Numbered from the stretch's first letter, positions 26,113 through 36,447 are shown. The stretch: 64,000 nucleotides of DNA from [Mycobacterium] vasticus (GCF_020181595.1 NZ_CP084028.1:2942401-3006400), one strand, 5' to 3'. Made by a program: numbers and translations. Notes: generated from the sequence alone by a model not told the origin.

Positions 26113-27328
26113 CGCCGCGCCGACCGTCCGGCGACGCCCCAAGGACCGCAAAGACCAGATCGTGCGGGCCGCCGCCGAATCGTTCAGCAGCCAGGGCTAT
26201 CACACGGTCGGCGTGGAAGACATCGCCACCGAGGTCGGCATCTCGGCTCCGGCCCTCTACCGGCACTACGCCAGCAAGTACGACCTGTTCAGAGTCGCGG
26301 TGTTGGCGCTGAGTCAACAACTGGTCGACGGCACCGACATCGAACCCGACCTCGACGCCGGCCCGGCCGGTGCACTGGATCAGCTCATCGCGGCCCTGAT
26401 CGACACCGCGCTGCGCAACCGGGAATCCGGCGGCCTCTACCGATGGCAGGCCCGCTACCTGCGCGACGACGATGCCACCCTGCTGTTGGATCAGTTGCGG
26501 CTGGTCAATCAGCGCCTCCAGCTGCCGATGGCCGAGCTGCTGCCGGAATCCCCACCGCTGCATCATCAAATGCTGTCGGCGGCGGTGCTCAGCGTTGTCG
26601 GCGGCATCACCGACCACCGGCTGCGCGCCCCCGCCGAGCAGATCAAAGAGCTGCTGATGCAGGCGTCGTGGGCAATGCTGAACACTCCCCTGCCCACCCC
26701 GGACAACTTCACACCCGGGGTGCGCGGGGAACGCATCTTCACCGCGGATGCCGGAGTCTACGAAGCGGTGCTGCACGCCGCGATGACGTTGTTTCACCGG
26801 CACGGCTACCCCGAGACCAGTGTGGCCCAGATCGCCAAGCTCGCCCATCTTCGAGCATCGGGCATCTACCGCTACTTTCCGGGCAAGGCCGACATCCTCA
26901 GCACCGCGCTGCGACGCTCGTCGGATCGGCTCTCCGCGGAGCTGTCGGTGGTCAACACCAATCGTTCCGAACCGCGAGAAGCACTGACACAACTGGTCGA
27001 CATCTACGTCGCCACCTCGTTCGCCAACCCGGAGCTCGCCTCGATCTACTACAGCGAGCAGGTCCATCTCTGCGAGATCGACCGCACGCTACTGCGCAAC
27101 GTTCAGCGATCCACCATCGACTCCTGGGTCGGGTTGCTGCTGGCCGTGCGCCCGGATCTCAGCGCGATGACTGCGCGATTCCTGGTCCACGCGGCGATGG
27201 GCTTGGTGGTCGACGTCGGGCGGCTGGTGCACTACGACCGCACTGAGGATCACAGCGAGCCGGAGCAGTTCAACTACGCGCAGGCGTGCGTGCGCACACT
27301 GATGCACGCCGTACTGTTCGGCGCCTGA
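26105..27328 (+). CDS. Regulator with two TetR DNA-binding domains (Mce3R-like)
   Basis: The 407-residue protein contains two complete TetR halves. The first helix-turn-helix is at about residues 15-65 (IVRAAAESFSSQGYHTVGVEDIATEVGISAPALYRHYASK). The second is at about 215-265 (LHAAMTLFHRHGYPETSVAQIAKLAHLRASGIYRYFPGKADIL). Each is followed by its own helical ligand domain. A single-chain double TetR of almost exactly this length is the known architecture of M. tuberculosis Mce3R, a repressor of mce3 and of lipid-metabolism genes. Here it is encoded last in the mce operon, overlapping the oxygenase gene, so it probably forms a feedback loop. Confidence 0.85.
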   Translation: MTDAAPTVRRRPKDRKDQIVRAAAESFSSQGYHTVGVEDIATEVGISAPALYRHYASKYDLFRVAVLALSQQLVDGTDIEPDLDAGPAGALDQLIAALIDTALRNRESGGLYRWQARYLRDDDATLLLDQLRLVNQRLQLPMAELLPESPPLHHQMLSAAVLSVVGGITDHRLRAPAEQIKELLMQASWAMLNTPLPTPDNFTPGVRGERIFTADAGVYEAVLHAAMTLFHRHGYPETSVAQIAKLAHLRASGIYRYFPGKADILSTALRRSSDRLSAELSVVNTNRSEPREALTQLVDIYVATSFANPELASIYYSEQVHLCEIDRTLLRNVQRSTIDSWVGLLLAVRPDLSAMTARFLVHAAMGLVVDVGRLVHYDRTEDHSEPEQFNYAQACVRTLMHAVLFGA

Positions 27329-27343
27329 GCCGCCTCCCGCGCC

Positions 27344-30307
27344 CTACTTGGCGTTGTTGTACTTGGCCATGGCGTCGTCGAGGCGTTGCAGCGCAGCCCC
27401 GTAGCCGGCGAAGTCGCCCCGGCGCTGGGTGTCGCGCACCGCGCTGATCGCCGCGTCGATCTCGCGCAGCGCGGCCGCCTTCGCCGGCGACAGCCCCGCG
27501 GCACCCGACGGCGGTGGCGGCGCCGGCACCGCTGCGACGGGCGGGGCGGCCGGCGGCTTCTGCTGCTGGGCCCCGCCGCCGTCGGTGGGTGTGATGTCGG
27601 TGGCCGCGGCACTGGCGCCCGGTCCGAACAGGCCGGTCAGCGCATCGGAGACCGTCGGCCCGTAACCGATCTTGTCGTTGTACATCATCGCCACCCGAAT
27701 AAGGCGCGGGTAGGACGACGCGGCGTCACTGGAACCCGGTGAGGCATAGACGGGCTCGACATAGAGCAGGCCGCCCTGGGCCACCGGCAGCGTCAGCAGA
27801 TTGCCCCACCGGATTCGGTTCTGGTTGTCGCGCCCGATCACACCCAGGTCCTGGCTGACGGCGGTGTCGGTGGTGATCGCGTTGTTGGCCAGCTTGGGAC
27901 CGTTGACCTGACCGGGAATGGTCAGAACGGTGATCTTGCCGTAGGTGTCCGGGTCGGAGCTGGCCGAGATGTAGGCCGCCAGGTAGTCGCGCTTGAACCG
28001 GTTCATCGCGCTGGTCAGCTGGTACGAAGCCGAACCATCCTCTTTCACAAGGTTTTTCGCCACGATGTAGAACGGCGGCTGGAAGCTGCTGGCGGTCGGG
28101 TTGGGGTCCAGCGGCACATCCCAGAAGTCCGACGTGGAGAAGAAGGTCACCGGGTCGTTGACGTGATACTTGGCCAGCAGCATGCGCTGCACCTTGAACA
28201 GGTCCTCGGGATAGCGCAGGTGGTCGGCCAACTCGGGCGAGATGTCCGCCTTGGGCTTGACCGTTCCCGGGAACACCTTCATCCACGCCTGCAGCACCGG
28301 GTCCTGCTCGTCCTGGGCGTAGAGGTGCACCGTTCCGTCGTAGGCGTCGACGGTGGCCTTGACCGAGTTGCGAATGTAGGACACCCGCCGATCCGGCAGC
28401 AGCCGGTTGAACTCCACCTCTTTGGAGTCCATGGTCGCCGACGACAGTGACGTCAGCTCCGAGTACGGGTAGTTGTCCAAGGTGGTGTAGCCGTCGATGA
28501 TCCACACCAGCCGCTTGTTGACGATCGCCGGGTACACCGTCGAGTCGGTGGTCAGCCATGGTGCCACGGCCTGCACGCGGCCGGCCGGGTCACGGTTGAA
28601 CAGAATCTTGCTGTCCGAGCCGATCACATTGGAGAACAAGAAATTTCGCTCGGCGAACTTCGCGGCGAACACGCTGCGGGCCAACCAGTTTCCGATGTCG
28701 ACCCCGCCGGTACCGGTGTAGGTGTAGTTCTTGGTCTCGGTGTTGGTCTCGTAGTCGTATTCGCGGTCGTTGCCATTGCGCCCGACGATCGCGTAGTCCG
28801 CGAGGGTGTCGGCGATCACCGGTCCGTAGTAGACGCGCGGCTGGTCCAGGCGGGCCGGCCCCTGGGAGACCACCCCGCCGTTGGCCCCGACGACGTTGGC
28901 CAGGAACTCCGGGTAGCCGCCGTTCTGGTTGGGGTCGTTGGCGATTCCGCGCACCGTGTTGGCAGGCGAGGCGATGAACCCGTTGCCGTGGGTGTAGACG
29001 GTGTGTCGGTTGATCCAGTCGCGCTGGTTGTCGATCAACCGGTCCGGGTTGAGCTCTCGGGCGGCGACGACATAGTCGCGCAGCTGGCCGTCGTCGTCGC
29101 GGTAGCGGTCGATGGTGAGCTGGTCGGGGAAGAAGTAGAAGTTCTTGCCCTGCTGGAACTGCGTGAAGGCCGGACTGACGATCGTCGGGTCCAGCAGCCG
29201 GATGTTCGATGTGGTGGCCGCGTCGGCGCCCACCTGCGCGGCGGTGGCCCGGGTATCCGAGCCGTAGTTGCGGTAGGTCACCACGTCCTCAGTCAGCCCG
29301 TAGGCGTGCCGGGTCGCCGTGATGGAACGCGAGATGTACTCGCTTTCCTTCTGTGCCGCGTTGGGTTTGACGCTGAACTGCTCCACGATCAGCGGCCAGC
29401 CCGCGCCGACGATCACCGACGACAGCAGCAACAGCACCAGACCGACCGCCGGAATCTGCAAGTCGCGCAACACGATCGCCGAGAACACCGCCACCGCGCA
29501 GATCAGCGCGATCGCCAGCAGGATCATCTTGGCGGGCAGCACCGCATTGATGTCGGTGTAGCCGGCGCCGGTGAAGGGTTTGCCGGCCCGGGTGTGGCTG
29601 AGCAGTTCATAGCGGTCCAGCCAGTAGGACCCGGCCTTGAGCAGCACCAGGGTGCCGACCAGGCTGACCACCTGAATGCGGGCCGGACGGCTCAGCGCAC
29701 CGGCGCGGCCGGACAGCCGGATTCCACCGAAGATGTAGTGCGTCGTCAGGTTCGCCAGTGCGGCCAGGAAGAACGTCACCAGCAGCAGCCCGAGCACAAG
29801 TCGGTAGAACGGCAGATCGAAGGCGTAGAAACCGAGGTCCCTGCCGAATTGCGGATCCGCGATACCGAATTCACCGCCGTGCAGGAACAGCTGGATGCGC
29901 ACCCAGTAGCTCTGCGCGACGATCCCGGCCAGCAGGCCCACACCCGCCGGGATCCCGAATCCGACCGTCCGCAGCCGCGACAGCACGACGGTGCGGTAGC
30001 GCGCCACCGGATCGTTGGCACCGTTGGTCGGCACGAACACCGGCCGGACCCGAAACGCCATCGCCATCCCGGCGAACACGATCCCGCCGACCACCAGCGC
30101 CACCACCACGAAGGCGACCAGACGGGTCAGCAGCGTCGTGACGAACACCGACCGGTAGCCCAGCTCCCCGAACCACAACCAGTCGACGTAGCCGTCGATC
30201 ATCCGCGGCGCCACCAGCAGCAGCAGGATCACGGTGATGGCACTGCCGACCATGATCCGGCTGCGCGGGGTCAGTTTCGGCATCCTCGCGGTGGGTCGCA
30301 TACCCAC
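27344..30307 (-). CDS. UPF0182 family large membrane protein (Rv3193c-like)
   Basis: The 987-residue protein has about seven transmembrane helices in the first 310 residues. A large extracytoplasmic domain follows, then an acidic and proline-rich low-complexity segment (about 895-945), and a C-terminal coiled-coil-like stretch. This is the layout of the UPF0182 family; the M. tuberculosis counterpart at this position is Rv3193c. The start GTG at 30307 has an AGGAG site eight bases upstream; ATG at 30301 is the alternative. No enzymatic motif is seen and function is unknown. It converges on the tandem TetR gene with 15 bases between stops. Confidence 0.88.
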   Translation of the reverse strand: MGMRPTARMPKLTPRSRIMVGSAITVILLLLVAPRMIDGYVDWLWFGELGYRSVFVTTLLTRLVAFVVVALVVGGIVFAGMAMAFRVRPVFVPTNGANDPVARYRTVVLSRLRTVGFGIPAGVGLLAGIVAQSYWVRIQLFLHGGEFGIADPQFGRDLGFYAFDLPFYRLVLGLLLVTFFLAALANLTTHYIFGGIRLSGRAGALSRPARIQVVSLVGTLVLLKAGSYWLDRYELLSHTRAGKPFTGAGYTDINAVLPAKMILLAIALICAVAVFSAIVLRDLQIPAVGLVLLLLSSVIVGAGWPLIVEQFSVKPNAAQKESEYISRSITATRHAYGLTEDVVTYRNYGSDTRATAAQVGADAATTSNIRLLDPTIVSPAFTQFQQGKNFYFFPDQLTIDRYRDDDGQLRDYVVAARELNPDRLIDNQRDWINRHTVYTHGNGFIASPANTVRGIANDPNQNGGYPEFLANVVGANGGVVSQGPARLDQPRVYYGPVIADTLADYAIVGRNGNDREYDYETNTETKNYTYTGTGGVDIGNWLARSVFAAKFAERNFLFSNVIGSDSKILFNRDPAGRVQAVAPWLTTDSTVYPAIVNKRLVWIIDGYTTLDNYPYSELTSLSSATMDSKEVEFNRLLPDRRVSYIRNSVKATVDAYDGTVHLYAQDEQDPVLQAWMKVFPGTVKPKADISPELADHLRYPEDLFKVQRMLLAKYHVNDPVTFFSTSDFWDVPLDPNPTASSFQPPFYIVAKNLVKEDGSASYQLTSAMNRFKRDYLAAYISASSDPDTYGKITVLTIPGQVNGPKLANNAITTDTAVSQDLGVIGRDNQNRIRWGNLLTLPVAQGGLLYVEPVYASPGSSDAASSYPRLIRVAMMYNDKIGYGPTVSDALTGLFGPGASAAATDITPTDGGGAQQQKPPAAPPVAAVPAPPPPSGAAGLSPAKAAALREIDAAISAVRDTQRRGDFAGYGAALQRLDDAMAKYNNAK

Positions 30308-30364
30308 AGGCCACGCTCCTAAATCGGTTGGGTGCTGATGCGCCCACTGTAGCCAACACCCCGC

Positions 30365-31384
30365 TCAGCAGGACGGTGGCTGACCTCCGTCGGCGAGGGT
30401 CTTCAACGCATCCACCGCCCGGGCCAGACTGTCGACCTTGACCAGCTGCAGGCCGACATCGTCCGACCGCGCCTCGTAACAGTTGTCGGTCGGCACCAGG
30501 AACACCGTCGCGCCGGCCTCCTTGGCCGCGATCATCTTGTGGGTGATGCCGCCGATCGGGTCGACCTGGCCGTTCGACTTGATGACACCCGTTCCGGCAA
30601 TGAATTTCGGCCCGGCCAACTCCCCGGTGGTGAGCTTGTCGATCACCGCCAGGGAGAACATCAGCCCCGCCGACGGCCCACCGATGTTGGCCAGGTTGAA
30701 CTCGATGGTGAACGGCGCCCACGGCGCATCGAGCACCGAGACACCCAGAAATCCGTTGGCGCGGTCCTTGTTCTCTCCCAGCGTAATCCGGGCGGTTCCG
30801 GGCGCGGCGTTCTTGCGCCGGTAGTCGATCACCACCTTCTCACCGGGCTTGGTGGCCGCCAGTCGCTTGGTGAACTGCTCCACGGTGTAGACGGGTTCAC
30901 CGTTGACCGCATCGACCGCGTCGCCACGCTTGAGGGCACCCGCAGAAGGGCCCGGGTCGTGTACGTCGGCCAGCGTCACCGCGCTCGGGTAACGCAGGTA
31001 GCCCAGCGCGGCGTATTCGGCGCTCTGCTCGGAGGCCCGGAAGTCGTCGTCGTTGTCGCGGTCCACCTCCTCACGGGACTTGTCGGGCGGATAGACCAGG
31101 TCACGAGGCATCAACTGCTCGCGACCGGACAACCACAGCGTCAGCGCCTCGCCGAGGGTGAGCCCGTCGCGCTGCGACACCGTGGTCATGTTGAGGTGGC
31201 CGGTGGTGGGGTGCGTCTCGGTGCCCTGGATATCGACCACCTGCTTGCCGTCGACCGTGCCGAGGGTGTCGAAGGTGGGCCCCGGGCCCAGCGACACGAA
31301 GGGCACCGTCACCACCGCCAGCAGCGCGCCGAACACGACCATCGGCAGCACCGCGGCCAACAGCGTCACAATCCGCCTGTTCAC
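30365..31384 (-). CDS. PDZ-Lon (S16) membrane-anchored serine protease, Rv3194c-like
   Basis: The GTG at 31384 gives 339 residues. The frame stays open far upstream, but only because it runs antisense through the next gene. One transmembrane helix (about 5-27) anchors a PDZ domain (about 130-210: LKRGDAVDAVNGEPVYTVEQFTKRL) and a Lon-type protease domain. The Ser of the GGPSAG motif and the Lys of GITHKMIAA, about 40 residues later, form the expected Ser-Lys dyad. It is predicted to degrade or process envelope proteins outside the membrane. It is followed by the UPF0182 gene 57 bases downstream on the same strand. Confidence 0.88.
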   Translation of the reverse strand: MNRRIVTLLAAVLPMVVFGALLAVVTVPFVSLGPGPTFDTLGTVDGKQVVDIQGTETHPTTGHLNMTTVSQRDGLTLGEALTLWLSGREQLMPRDLVYPPDKSREEVDRDNDDDFRASEQSAEYAALGYLRYPSAVTLADVHDPGPSAGALKRGDAVDAVNGEPVYTVEQFTKRLAATKPGEKVVIDYRRKNAAPGTARITLGENKDRANGFLGVSVLDAPWAPFTIEFNLANIGGPSAGLMFSLAVIDKLTTGELAGPKFIAGTGVIKSNGQVDPIGGITHKMIAAKEAGATVFLVPTDNCYEARSDDVGLQLVKVDSLARAVDALKTLADGGQPPSC

Positions 31385-31483
31385 CCCGGAAATGGTAAAC
31401 GGCCCCCGTCGAGACCGGGGCAAGCCCGACCATCGACGACGTAGGTGCCACGCCGGCCGATACAGATCGGTACCGTTGGGTCC

Positions 31484-32836
31484 ATGGCTGATCTGCCCTT
31501 CGGATTCTCTACCGGGGACGACCCCGACCGCGACCGGTCCGGTTCGGGCCCGGGTCCCAGCGATCCGTTCGGCATGGGCTTTGGCACCGGCGGGGCGTTC
31601 AACATGGGCGACCTGGGCCAGATGTTCACCCAACTCGGCCAGATGTTCAGCAGCGCCGGCCGCGTCGGCGCGGACGGAAAGCCGGCCGGGCCGGTCAACT
31701 ACGACCTGGCCCGCCAGGTCGCGGCCAAGTCGATCGGTTCGGTGGCACCCGTCACCGACTCGACCAACACCGCGATCGGCGACGCGGTGCACCTGGCCGA
31801 GACCTGGCTCAACGGCGTGACCTCGCTGCCGGCCGGCACCACCGCCGCCGTCGCCTGGACTCCGGTGGACTGGGTGGAGCACACCATGGCCACCTGGCAG
31901 CGGCTGTGCGACCCGATGGCCGAGCAGGTCTCGTCGGTGTGGGCGTCGGCGCTGCCCGAAGAGGCCAAGAGCATGGCCGGTCCGCTGCTGTCGGTGATGT
32001 CGCAGATGGGCGGGCTGGCGTTCGGATCGCAGCTCGGCCAGGCCCTGGGCCGGCTCTCCGGAGAGGTGCTCACCTCCACCGATATCGGACTTCCCTTGGG
32101 CCCCAAGGGAACCGCCGCCCTGCTGCCCGGCGCCATCGAGGAGCTGGCCGGCGGGCTGGAGCTGCCGCGCAGTGAGATCGTCACGTTCCTGGCAGCGCGC
32201 GAGGCCGCCCATCACCGACTGTTCACCCATGTGCCGTGGCTGGCCGGCCAGCTGTTGAACACCGTCGAGGCCTATGCGCGGGGCATGAAGATCGACATGC
32301 GCGGCATCGAGGAACTGGCGCAGGGCTTCGACCCGATGTCGATGGGCGATCCGTCGGCGATGGCGGAGCTGCTCAACCAGGGCGTGTTCGAACCCAAGTC
32401 GACCCCCGAGCAGCTGGCCGCCCTGGAGCGATTGGAGACCCTGCTGGCCCTGATCGAGGGCTGGGTGCGCACGGTGGTGACCGCCGCACTCGGCGACCGG
32501 ATCCCGGGAACCGCGGCGCTCTCGGAGACGCTGCGCCGCCGCCGGGCCACCGGTGGACCGGCCGAGCAGACCTTCGCCACCCTGGTGGGTCTGGAACTGC
32601 GTCCGCGCAAGCTGGCCGAGGCCGCGGTGCTGTGGGAGCGGCTCACCGACGCCGTCGGGATCGATGCCCGCGACCAGGTCTGGGCACACCCCGACCTGTT
32701 GCCCAGCGCCGCCGACATCGACGCCCCCGCCGCGTTCATCGACCGGATCATCGGCGGGTCCAGCGAGGTCGACTCGGCCATCGACGCCGCGATCGCCGAG
32801 TTCCGGCGGGAAGCCGACGAGGGCGGCAACGACTGA
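31484..32836 (+). CDS. Zinc-metalloprotease-like DUF2342 protein (Rv3195-like)
   Basis: The ATG at 31484 gives about 450 residues. The N-terminus is Gly/Asp-rich and disordered (about 1-45). The rest is helical and matches the DUF2342 / 'F420 biosynthesis associated' zincin family. A conserved motif VTFLAAREAAHHRLFTHVPWL near residue 235 supplies candidate metal ligands (H-H and E), though a canonical HExxH is not seen. The gene is divergent from the PDZ-Lon protease, as in M. tuberculosis. Whether it is an active peptidase is uncertain. It is the last syntenic gene before the island at 32.8-41.5 kb. Confidence 0.8.
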   Translation: MADLPFGFSTGDDPDRDRSGSGPGPSDPFGMGFGTGGAFNMGDLGQMFTQLGQMFSSAGRVGADGKPAGPVNYDLARQVAAKSIGSVAPVTDSTNTAIGDAVHLAETWLNGVTSLPAGTTAAVAWTPVDWVEHTMATWQRLCDPMAEQVSSVWASALPEEAKSMAGPLLSVMSQMGGLAFGSQLGQALGRLSGEVLTSTDIGLPLGPKGTAALLPGAIEELAGGLELPRSEIVTFLAAREAAHHRLFTHVPWLAGQLLNTVEAYARGMKIDMRGIEELAQGFDPMSMGDPSAMAELLNQGVFEPKSTPEQLAALERLETLLALIEGWVRTVVTAALGDRIPGTAALSETLRRRRATGGPAEQTFATLVGLELRPRKLAEAAVLWERLTDAVGIDARDQVWAHPDLLPSAADIDAPAAFIDRIIGGSSEVDSAIDAAIAEFRREADEGGND

Positions 32837-32873
32837 CGCGTCAGGGTTCACCCGCTTGATCAATAAGACCTAT

Positions 32874-32904
32874 CATGTCGAGTATGTCGGACATCCTCGT
32901 CATG
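32874..32904. promoter_or_regulatory. 31-bp palindrome, candidate operator of the RHH gene
   Basis: Two nested inverted repeats share one centre at base 32889. The inner one is ATGTC-G-GACAT (32884-32894). The outer arms are CATGTCGAG (32874-32882) and CTCGTCATG (32896-32904), which pair with a single mismatch. The element lies 17 bases before the ATG of a ribbon-helix-helix protein gene and overlaps a possible -10 box (TATCAT, 32871-32876). Such a dyad is the expected form of a binding site for dimers of that protein. Confidence 0.6.
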
Positions 32905-32920
32905 ACTGAGTGGTGAACAC

Positions 32921-33253
32921 ATGGATCCCAAGGACTACGAAAATAACCCGGCCGACGACATCGACCTCGATCAAGAGATCGTCTACCTCGCCGACGGCGA
33001 ACGCATGACCAACGCCAAGGCGCAGGACATGGCCGACGCCGCAGAACGCCGGGCTGCGAACCTGATCCCCGGTGGCAAGTCACTGTCCGGTAATGGCCGA
33101 CACTCCCCGGTGGTGCAGACCCGCATCTCGGCCGTCGTTCATGCGAAGCTGCAAGCGATCGCAGACACCCAGCACGTGAGCATGTCCAAGATCATGCGCG
33201 CAGCGATCGACGAGTTCATCAAGCACCACGAGAACCAGGCGTTAGACGCGTGA
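32921..33253 (+). CDS. Ribbon-helix-helix DNA-binding protein (CopG/antitoxin-like)
   Basis: The 110-residue protein has an acidic N-terminal half (residues 1-40, DPKDYENNPADDIDLDQEI). A C-terminal ribbon-helix-helix domain follows (about 66-105: SPVVQTRISAVVHAKLQAIADTQHVSMSKIMRAAIDEFIKHHE). The domain order is reversed compared with VapB-type antitoxins, whose DNA-binding part is N-terminal. No toxin gene is adjacent: the next gene is the restriction enzyme 125 bases away. It may be an autorepressor controlling the restriction-modification pair, similar in role to a C-protein, or an orphan antitoxin. A striking palindrome lies just upstream. Confidence 0.75.
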   Translation: MDPKDYENNPADDIDLDQEIVYLADGERMTNAKAQDMADAAERRAANLIPGGKSLSGNGRHSPVVQTRISAVVHAKLQAIADTQHVSMSKIMRAAIDEFIKHHENQALDA

Positions 33254-33378
33254 ACTTCTCATCTGTGGATAGCTGATCGGCCCGACCTGCTCGGCGTGAC
33301 ACGGTCGGGTTCACCCCAGATCTGTCCCCGCCTGCGCCTAGAGTCAGTTCCGCTGACAGCAGACGCCAAGGGAGCGGG

Positions 33379-36300
33379 ATGACGGATTCGATCGACAATC
33401 CGATCCTCAACGCTCCCTACGACCCGCCGACGCGGCACTTCGCGATGGGCCAGAACGGCCCGACGGGCGAGATCAACGACGGCCGCCGGCCCAGCGAGTC
33501 GTTCATCCCGATCGCGGCTACCCGTAAGGCGCAGGCGTCCGGCGTGCAGGAGATGATCGATTTCGATCTCACCGGTGAACGCCGCCAGCGCAACGACCTC
33601 ATCAACCAGCTGCGCCGCGAAGTCGACCGGTGGCGCCAGCGTGACTACGAGCGGGCCACGCCGATCAGCCGCAAACTGCTGCAGCACTGGGCGGACCCGA
33701 ACCGGGAGAACCGGGTGTTGTTCTGCCAGCGCGAGGCCGCCGAGACCGCGATCTTCCTCGCCGAGGTCGCCGGGCGGCACGGCTATACCGATTGGCGACG
33801 CCGCGTCGACGACGAGAACGCTGCCCACAATTCCGGCCTACCGAGGCTGGCGTTGAAGATGGCGACCGGCGCCGGCAAGACAGTGGTGATGGCGATGCTG
33901 ATCGCCTGGCAGACCCTGAACAAGGTCTACAGCCCGCGCGACGCCCGGTTCGCCAAGCGCTTCCTGGTCATCACGCCGGGCATCACGATCCGCGACCGAC
34001 TGCGGGTGCTGTTCCCCGGCGATCCGGGCAACTACTACGCGCTGCGTGATCTGATTCCACCCGACCTGGAAGGTGCGCTGCACCAGGCCCAGATCATCAT
34101 CACCAACTACCACGCGTTTCTGCTGCGCGACGCCAAGGAGATCAAGGGCGTCAGCAAGACGACCCGCCAGATCCTGCTGGCGGGTAAATCGACCGACCCG
34201 TTCAAGGAGACCCCCGAGGCGATGGTGACCCGGGTGCTGCGGGACTTCGGGGTCGGCGACACCACCGGCCGCCAGGAGATCGTCGTCCTCAACGACGAAG
34301 CCCACCACTGCTACCAGGACAAGCCGATCGAGGCGGTCGCCGGGCACGGCAAGATCACCGCGGAGCAGGCGGCCGCCAACGAAGACGCGCGGGTCTGGTT
34401 CAAGGGGATTCAGGCCATCAACCGCCGTATCGGCGTCAAACAGGTCTACGACCTGTCCGCCACACCGTTCTACCTGTCCGGTTCGGGCTACAACGAGGGG
34501 TTCATCTTCCCATGGACAGTCAGCGACTTCTCGCTGATGGATGCCATCGAATCCGGGATCGTCAAGGTGCCCCAGACCCCGGTGGACGACGACGCCGCCG
34601 GCGATCTGGTCACCTACCTGCGGCTGTGGGACCACATCGGCGACAAGCTGCCCAAACGCAAATCCAAAGACGGCGTCGACTTCGTCAACTGGCCGCCGCC
34701 GGAAGTGCTGGAAGGCGCGCTACGCAGCCTGTACCGCAGCTATGAGCGCTCCTACGCCTATTGGCACGAGGCTTTGGAGCCGCTCGGGCAGACGCCACCG
34801 GTCTACATCGTGGTCTGCCCCAACACCGTGGTCTCCAAGCTGGTCTACGACTGGATCGCCGGCAGTGAAGTCGACTTCGACGGCAACACCGTGCTGCGGC
34901 CGGGCAACCTGGAGCTGTTTTCCAACGTGGTTGACGGCGAACTGGTGGATCGGCCGCGCACCATCCTGGTGGATTCGGCGCAGCTGGAATCAGGCGAAGC
35001 ACTCAAGGGTGATTTCAAGACTGCGGCGGCCACCGAGATCGCGGCCTTCAAAAACCAGTACCGCCTCAACAATCCTGGGGCCGACGTCGACAAGATCACC
35101 GACGAGGACCTACTGCGCGAGGTGATGAACACCGTCGGCAAACCCGGCGCGCTCGGGGCCGGGGTGCGCTGCGTGGTCAGCGTGGCGATGCTCACCGAGG
35201 GCTGGGACGCCAACACCGTCACCCACATCCTGGGCATCCGCGCGTTCGGCAGCCAGCTGCTGTGCGAGCAGGTCGTGGGCCGCGGCCTGCGGCGGCGCTC
35301 CTACGCGGTCAACGACGACGGCAGATTCGAACCCGAGTACGCCCAGATCTACGGGATTCCGTTCGCGTTCATCCCGTCGGATCGCGCCACGAAGGAAGCT
35401 CCGCCACGCCCACCGGCCCAAGAGGTGGCGTCGGTGGAGGGCCGCGAACACCTGCGGATCTGCTTTCCCAAACTCGACGGCTACCGCATCGAGATTCCCG
35501 ATGCCGAGCTGATCTTCTCCACCGAGGGCATGGACGACTTCGTGATCAGCCGCGACACCGTGCCGACCTGGACCGAAACCGCCGGGATCGTCGGACGCAG
35601 CGAGCGCATCGAGGACCGCGATCCCGATACCCACCGGACCCAGGCGGTGGCGTTCTACTTGGCGCGCCGGTTGTTGACGACGCATTATCTGCACGACGAC
35701 GAGGACCGGCGCCCGTGGTTGTTCCCGCAGCTGGTGAAGATCTGCATCCAGTGGATCGAGCAGTGCGTGCGGGTGTGTGACGGGCGCAGCATCGGCTACC
35801 TGATCTCCAGCGCCGAGAAGCAGGCCGAGGCCGCCGAGGCACTGATCAACACGCTGGCCCGCCAGCAGAACAACCGCCGCGGTCGGCTGCGGCCGATGCT
35901 GCGCCGGTTCGACCCGACCGGTTCCACCGAGAACGTGTATTTCCTGACGCACAAACCGGCGATCCCGGCCACCAAATCCGAAGTCAGCCACGTGGTGCTC
36001 GACGGGGTGGGCACCAACACCTGGGAGCAGATTCTGGCCTTGGAGTGCGAGCTCAGTCCCCGAGTGGCGGCGTTCGTGAAGAACGACCACCTGGGTTTCA
36101 CGATCCCTTACGTGCACAAGGGCCGCTCGCATGCCTACGTGCCGGACTTCCTGTTGCGGCTGGTGCGGGCTGACGGAGAAGGTTTCGATCGGGTGCTGAT
36201 CGTCGAAGTCTCCGGCGGCCAGAAGAGCCCCGGACCGACCCGGGAGAAGGCCCGCACCGCCCGCGACAGCTGGTGCCCCGCGGTGAACAACCACGGCGGG

Positions 36301-36447
36301 TTCGGCCGCTGGGGATACGTGGAGGTCACCGACATGGCCACTGCACGAGATGTTTTGAACGAGGCGATAGAGGCGCTGTATGCGGATGCGCCCATCATCG
36401 GCGACCCCGACCTGCTGGACTACAACGAGGTGCGATGTGGCGCGTAA
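33379..36447 (+). CDS. res: Type III-like restriction endonuclease, Res subunit (BPTD_3080-type)
   Basis: The 1022-residue SF2 helicase-nuclease has Walker A MATGAGKT (about residue 160), DEAH box NDEAHH (about 305), motif III SATP (about 360) and motif VI VVGRGLRR (about 633). Near the C-terminus, PDFLLRL (about 922) followed by VLIVEVSGG (about 942) looks like a PD-(D/E)xK nuclease core, with Ser-Gly-Gly in place of the usual Lys, so cleavage chemistry may be altered. Type III Res subunits translocate or switch on DNA and cut near unmodified sites together with Mod. The RBS GGGAGCGGG precedes the ATG. The methylase gene overlaps its end. Confidence 0.88.
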   Translation: MTDSIDNPILNAPYDPPTRHFAMGQNGPTGEINDGRRPSESFIPIAATRKAQASGVQEMIDFDLTGERRQRNDLINQLRREVDRWRQRDYERATPISRKLLQHWADPNRENRVLFCQREAAETAIFLAEVAGRHGYTDWRRRVDDENAAHNSGLPRLALKMATGAGKTVVMAMLIAWQTLNKVYSPRDARFAKRFLVITPGITIRDRLRVLFPGDPGNYYALRDLIPPDLEGALHQAQIIITNYHAFLLRDAKEIKGVSKTTRQILLAGKSTDPFKETPEAMVTRVLRDFGVGDTTGRQEIVVLNDEAHHCYQDKPIEAVAGHGKITAEQAAANEDARVWFKGIQAINRRIGVKQVYDLSATPFYLSGSGYNEGFIFPWTVSDFSLMDAIESGIVKVPQTPVDDDAAGDLVTYLRLWDHIGDKLPKRKSKDGVDFVNWPPPEVLEGALRSLYRSYERSYAYWHEALEPLGQTPPVYIVVCPNTVVSKLVYDWIAGSEVDFDGNTVLRPGNLELFSNVVDGELVDRPRTILVDSAQLESGEALKGDFKTAAATEIAAFKNQYRLNNPGADVDKITDEDLLREVMNTVGKPGALGAGVRCVVSVAMLTEGWDANTVTHILGIRAFGSQLLCEQVVGRGLRRRSYAVNDDGRFEPEYAQIYGIPFAFIPSDRATKEAPPRPPAQEVASVEGREHLRICFPKLDGYRIEIPDAELIFSTEGMDDFVISRDTVPTWTETAGIVGRSERIEDRDPDTHRTQAVAFYLARRLLTTHYLHDDEDRRPWLFPQLVKICIQWIEQCVRVCDGRSIGYLISSAEKQAEAAEALINTLARQQNNRRGRLRPMLRRFDPTGSTENVYFLTHKPAIPATKSEVSHVVLDGVGTNTWEQILALECELSPRVAAFVKNDHLGFTIPYVHKGRSHAYVPDFLLRLVRADGEGFDRVLIVEVSGGQKSPGPTREKARTARDSWCPAVNNHGGFGRWGYVEVTDMATARDVLNEAIEALYADAPIIGDPDLLDYNEVRCGA

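Noticed and set aside
28988..30322. 444-codon open frame antisense to the UPF0182 gene
   Set aside because: The encoded sequence is Gln/His/Arg/Asp-rich low complexity with no domain, typical of a GC-driven shadow frame.
31385..32863. Upstream extension of the PDZ-Lon protease frame
   Set aside because: The extra 493 codons run antisense through the DUF2342 gene. The transmembrane anchor at GTG 31384 marks the natural start.
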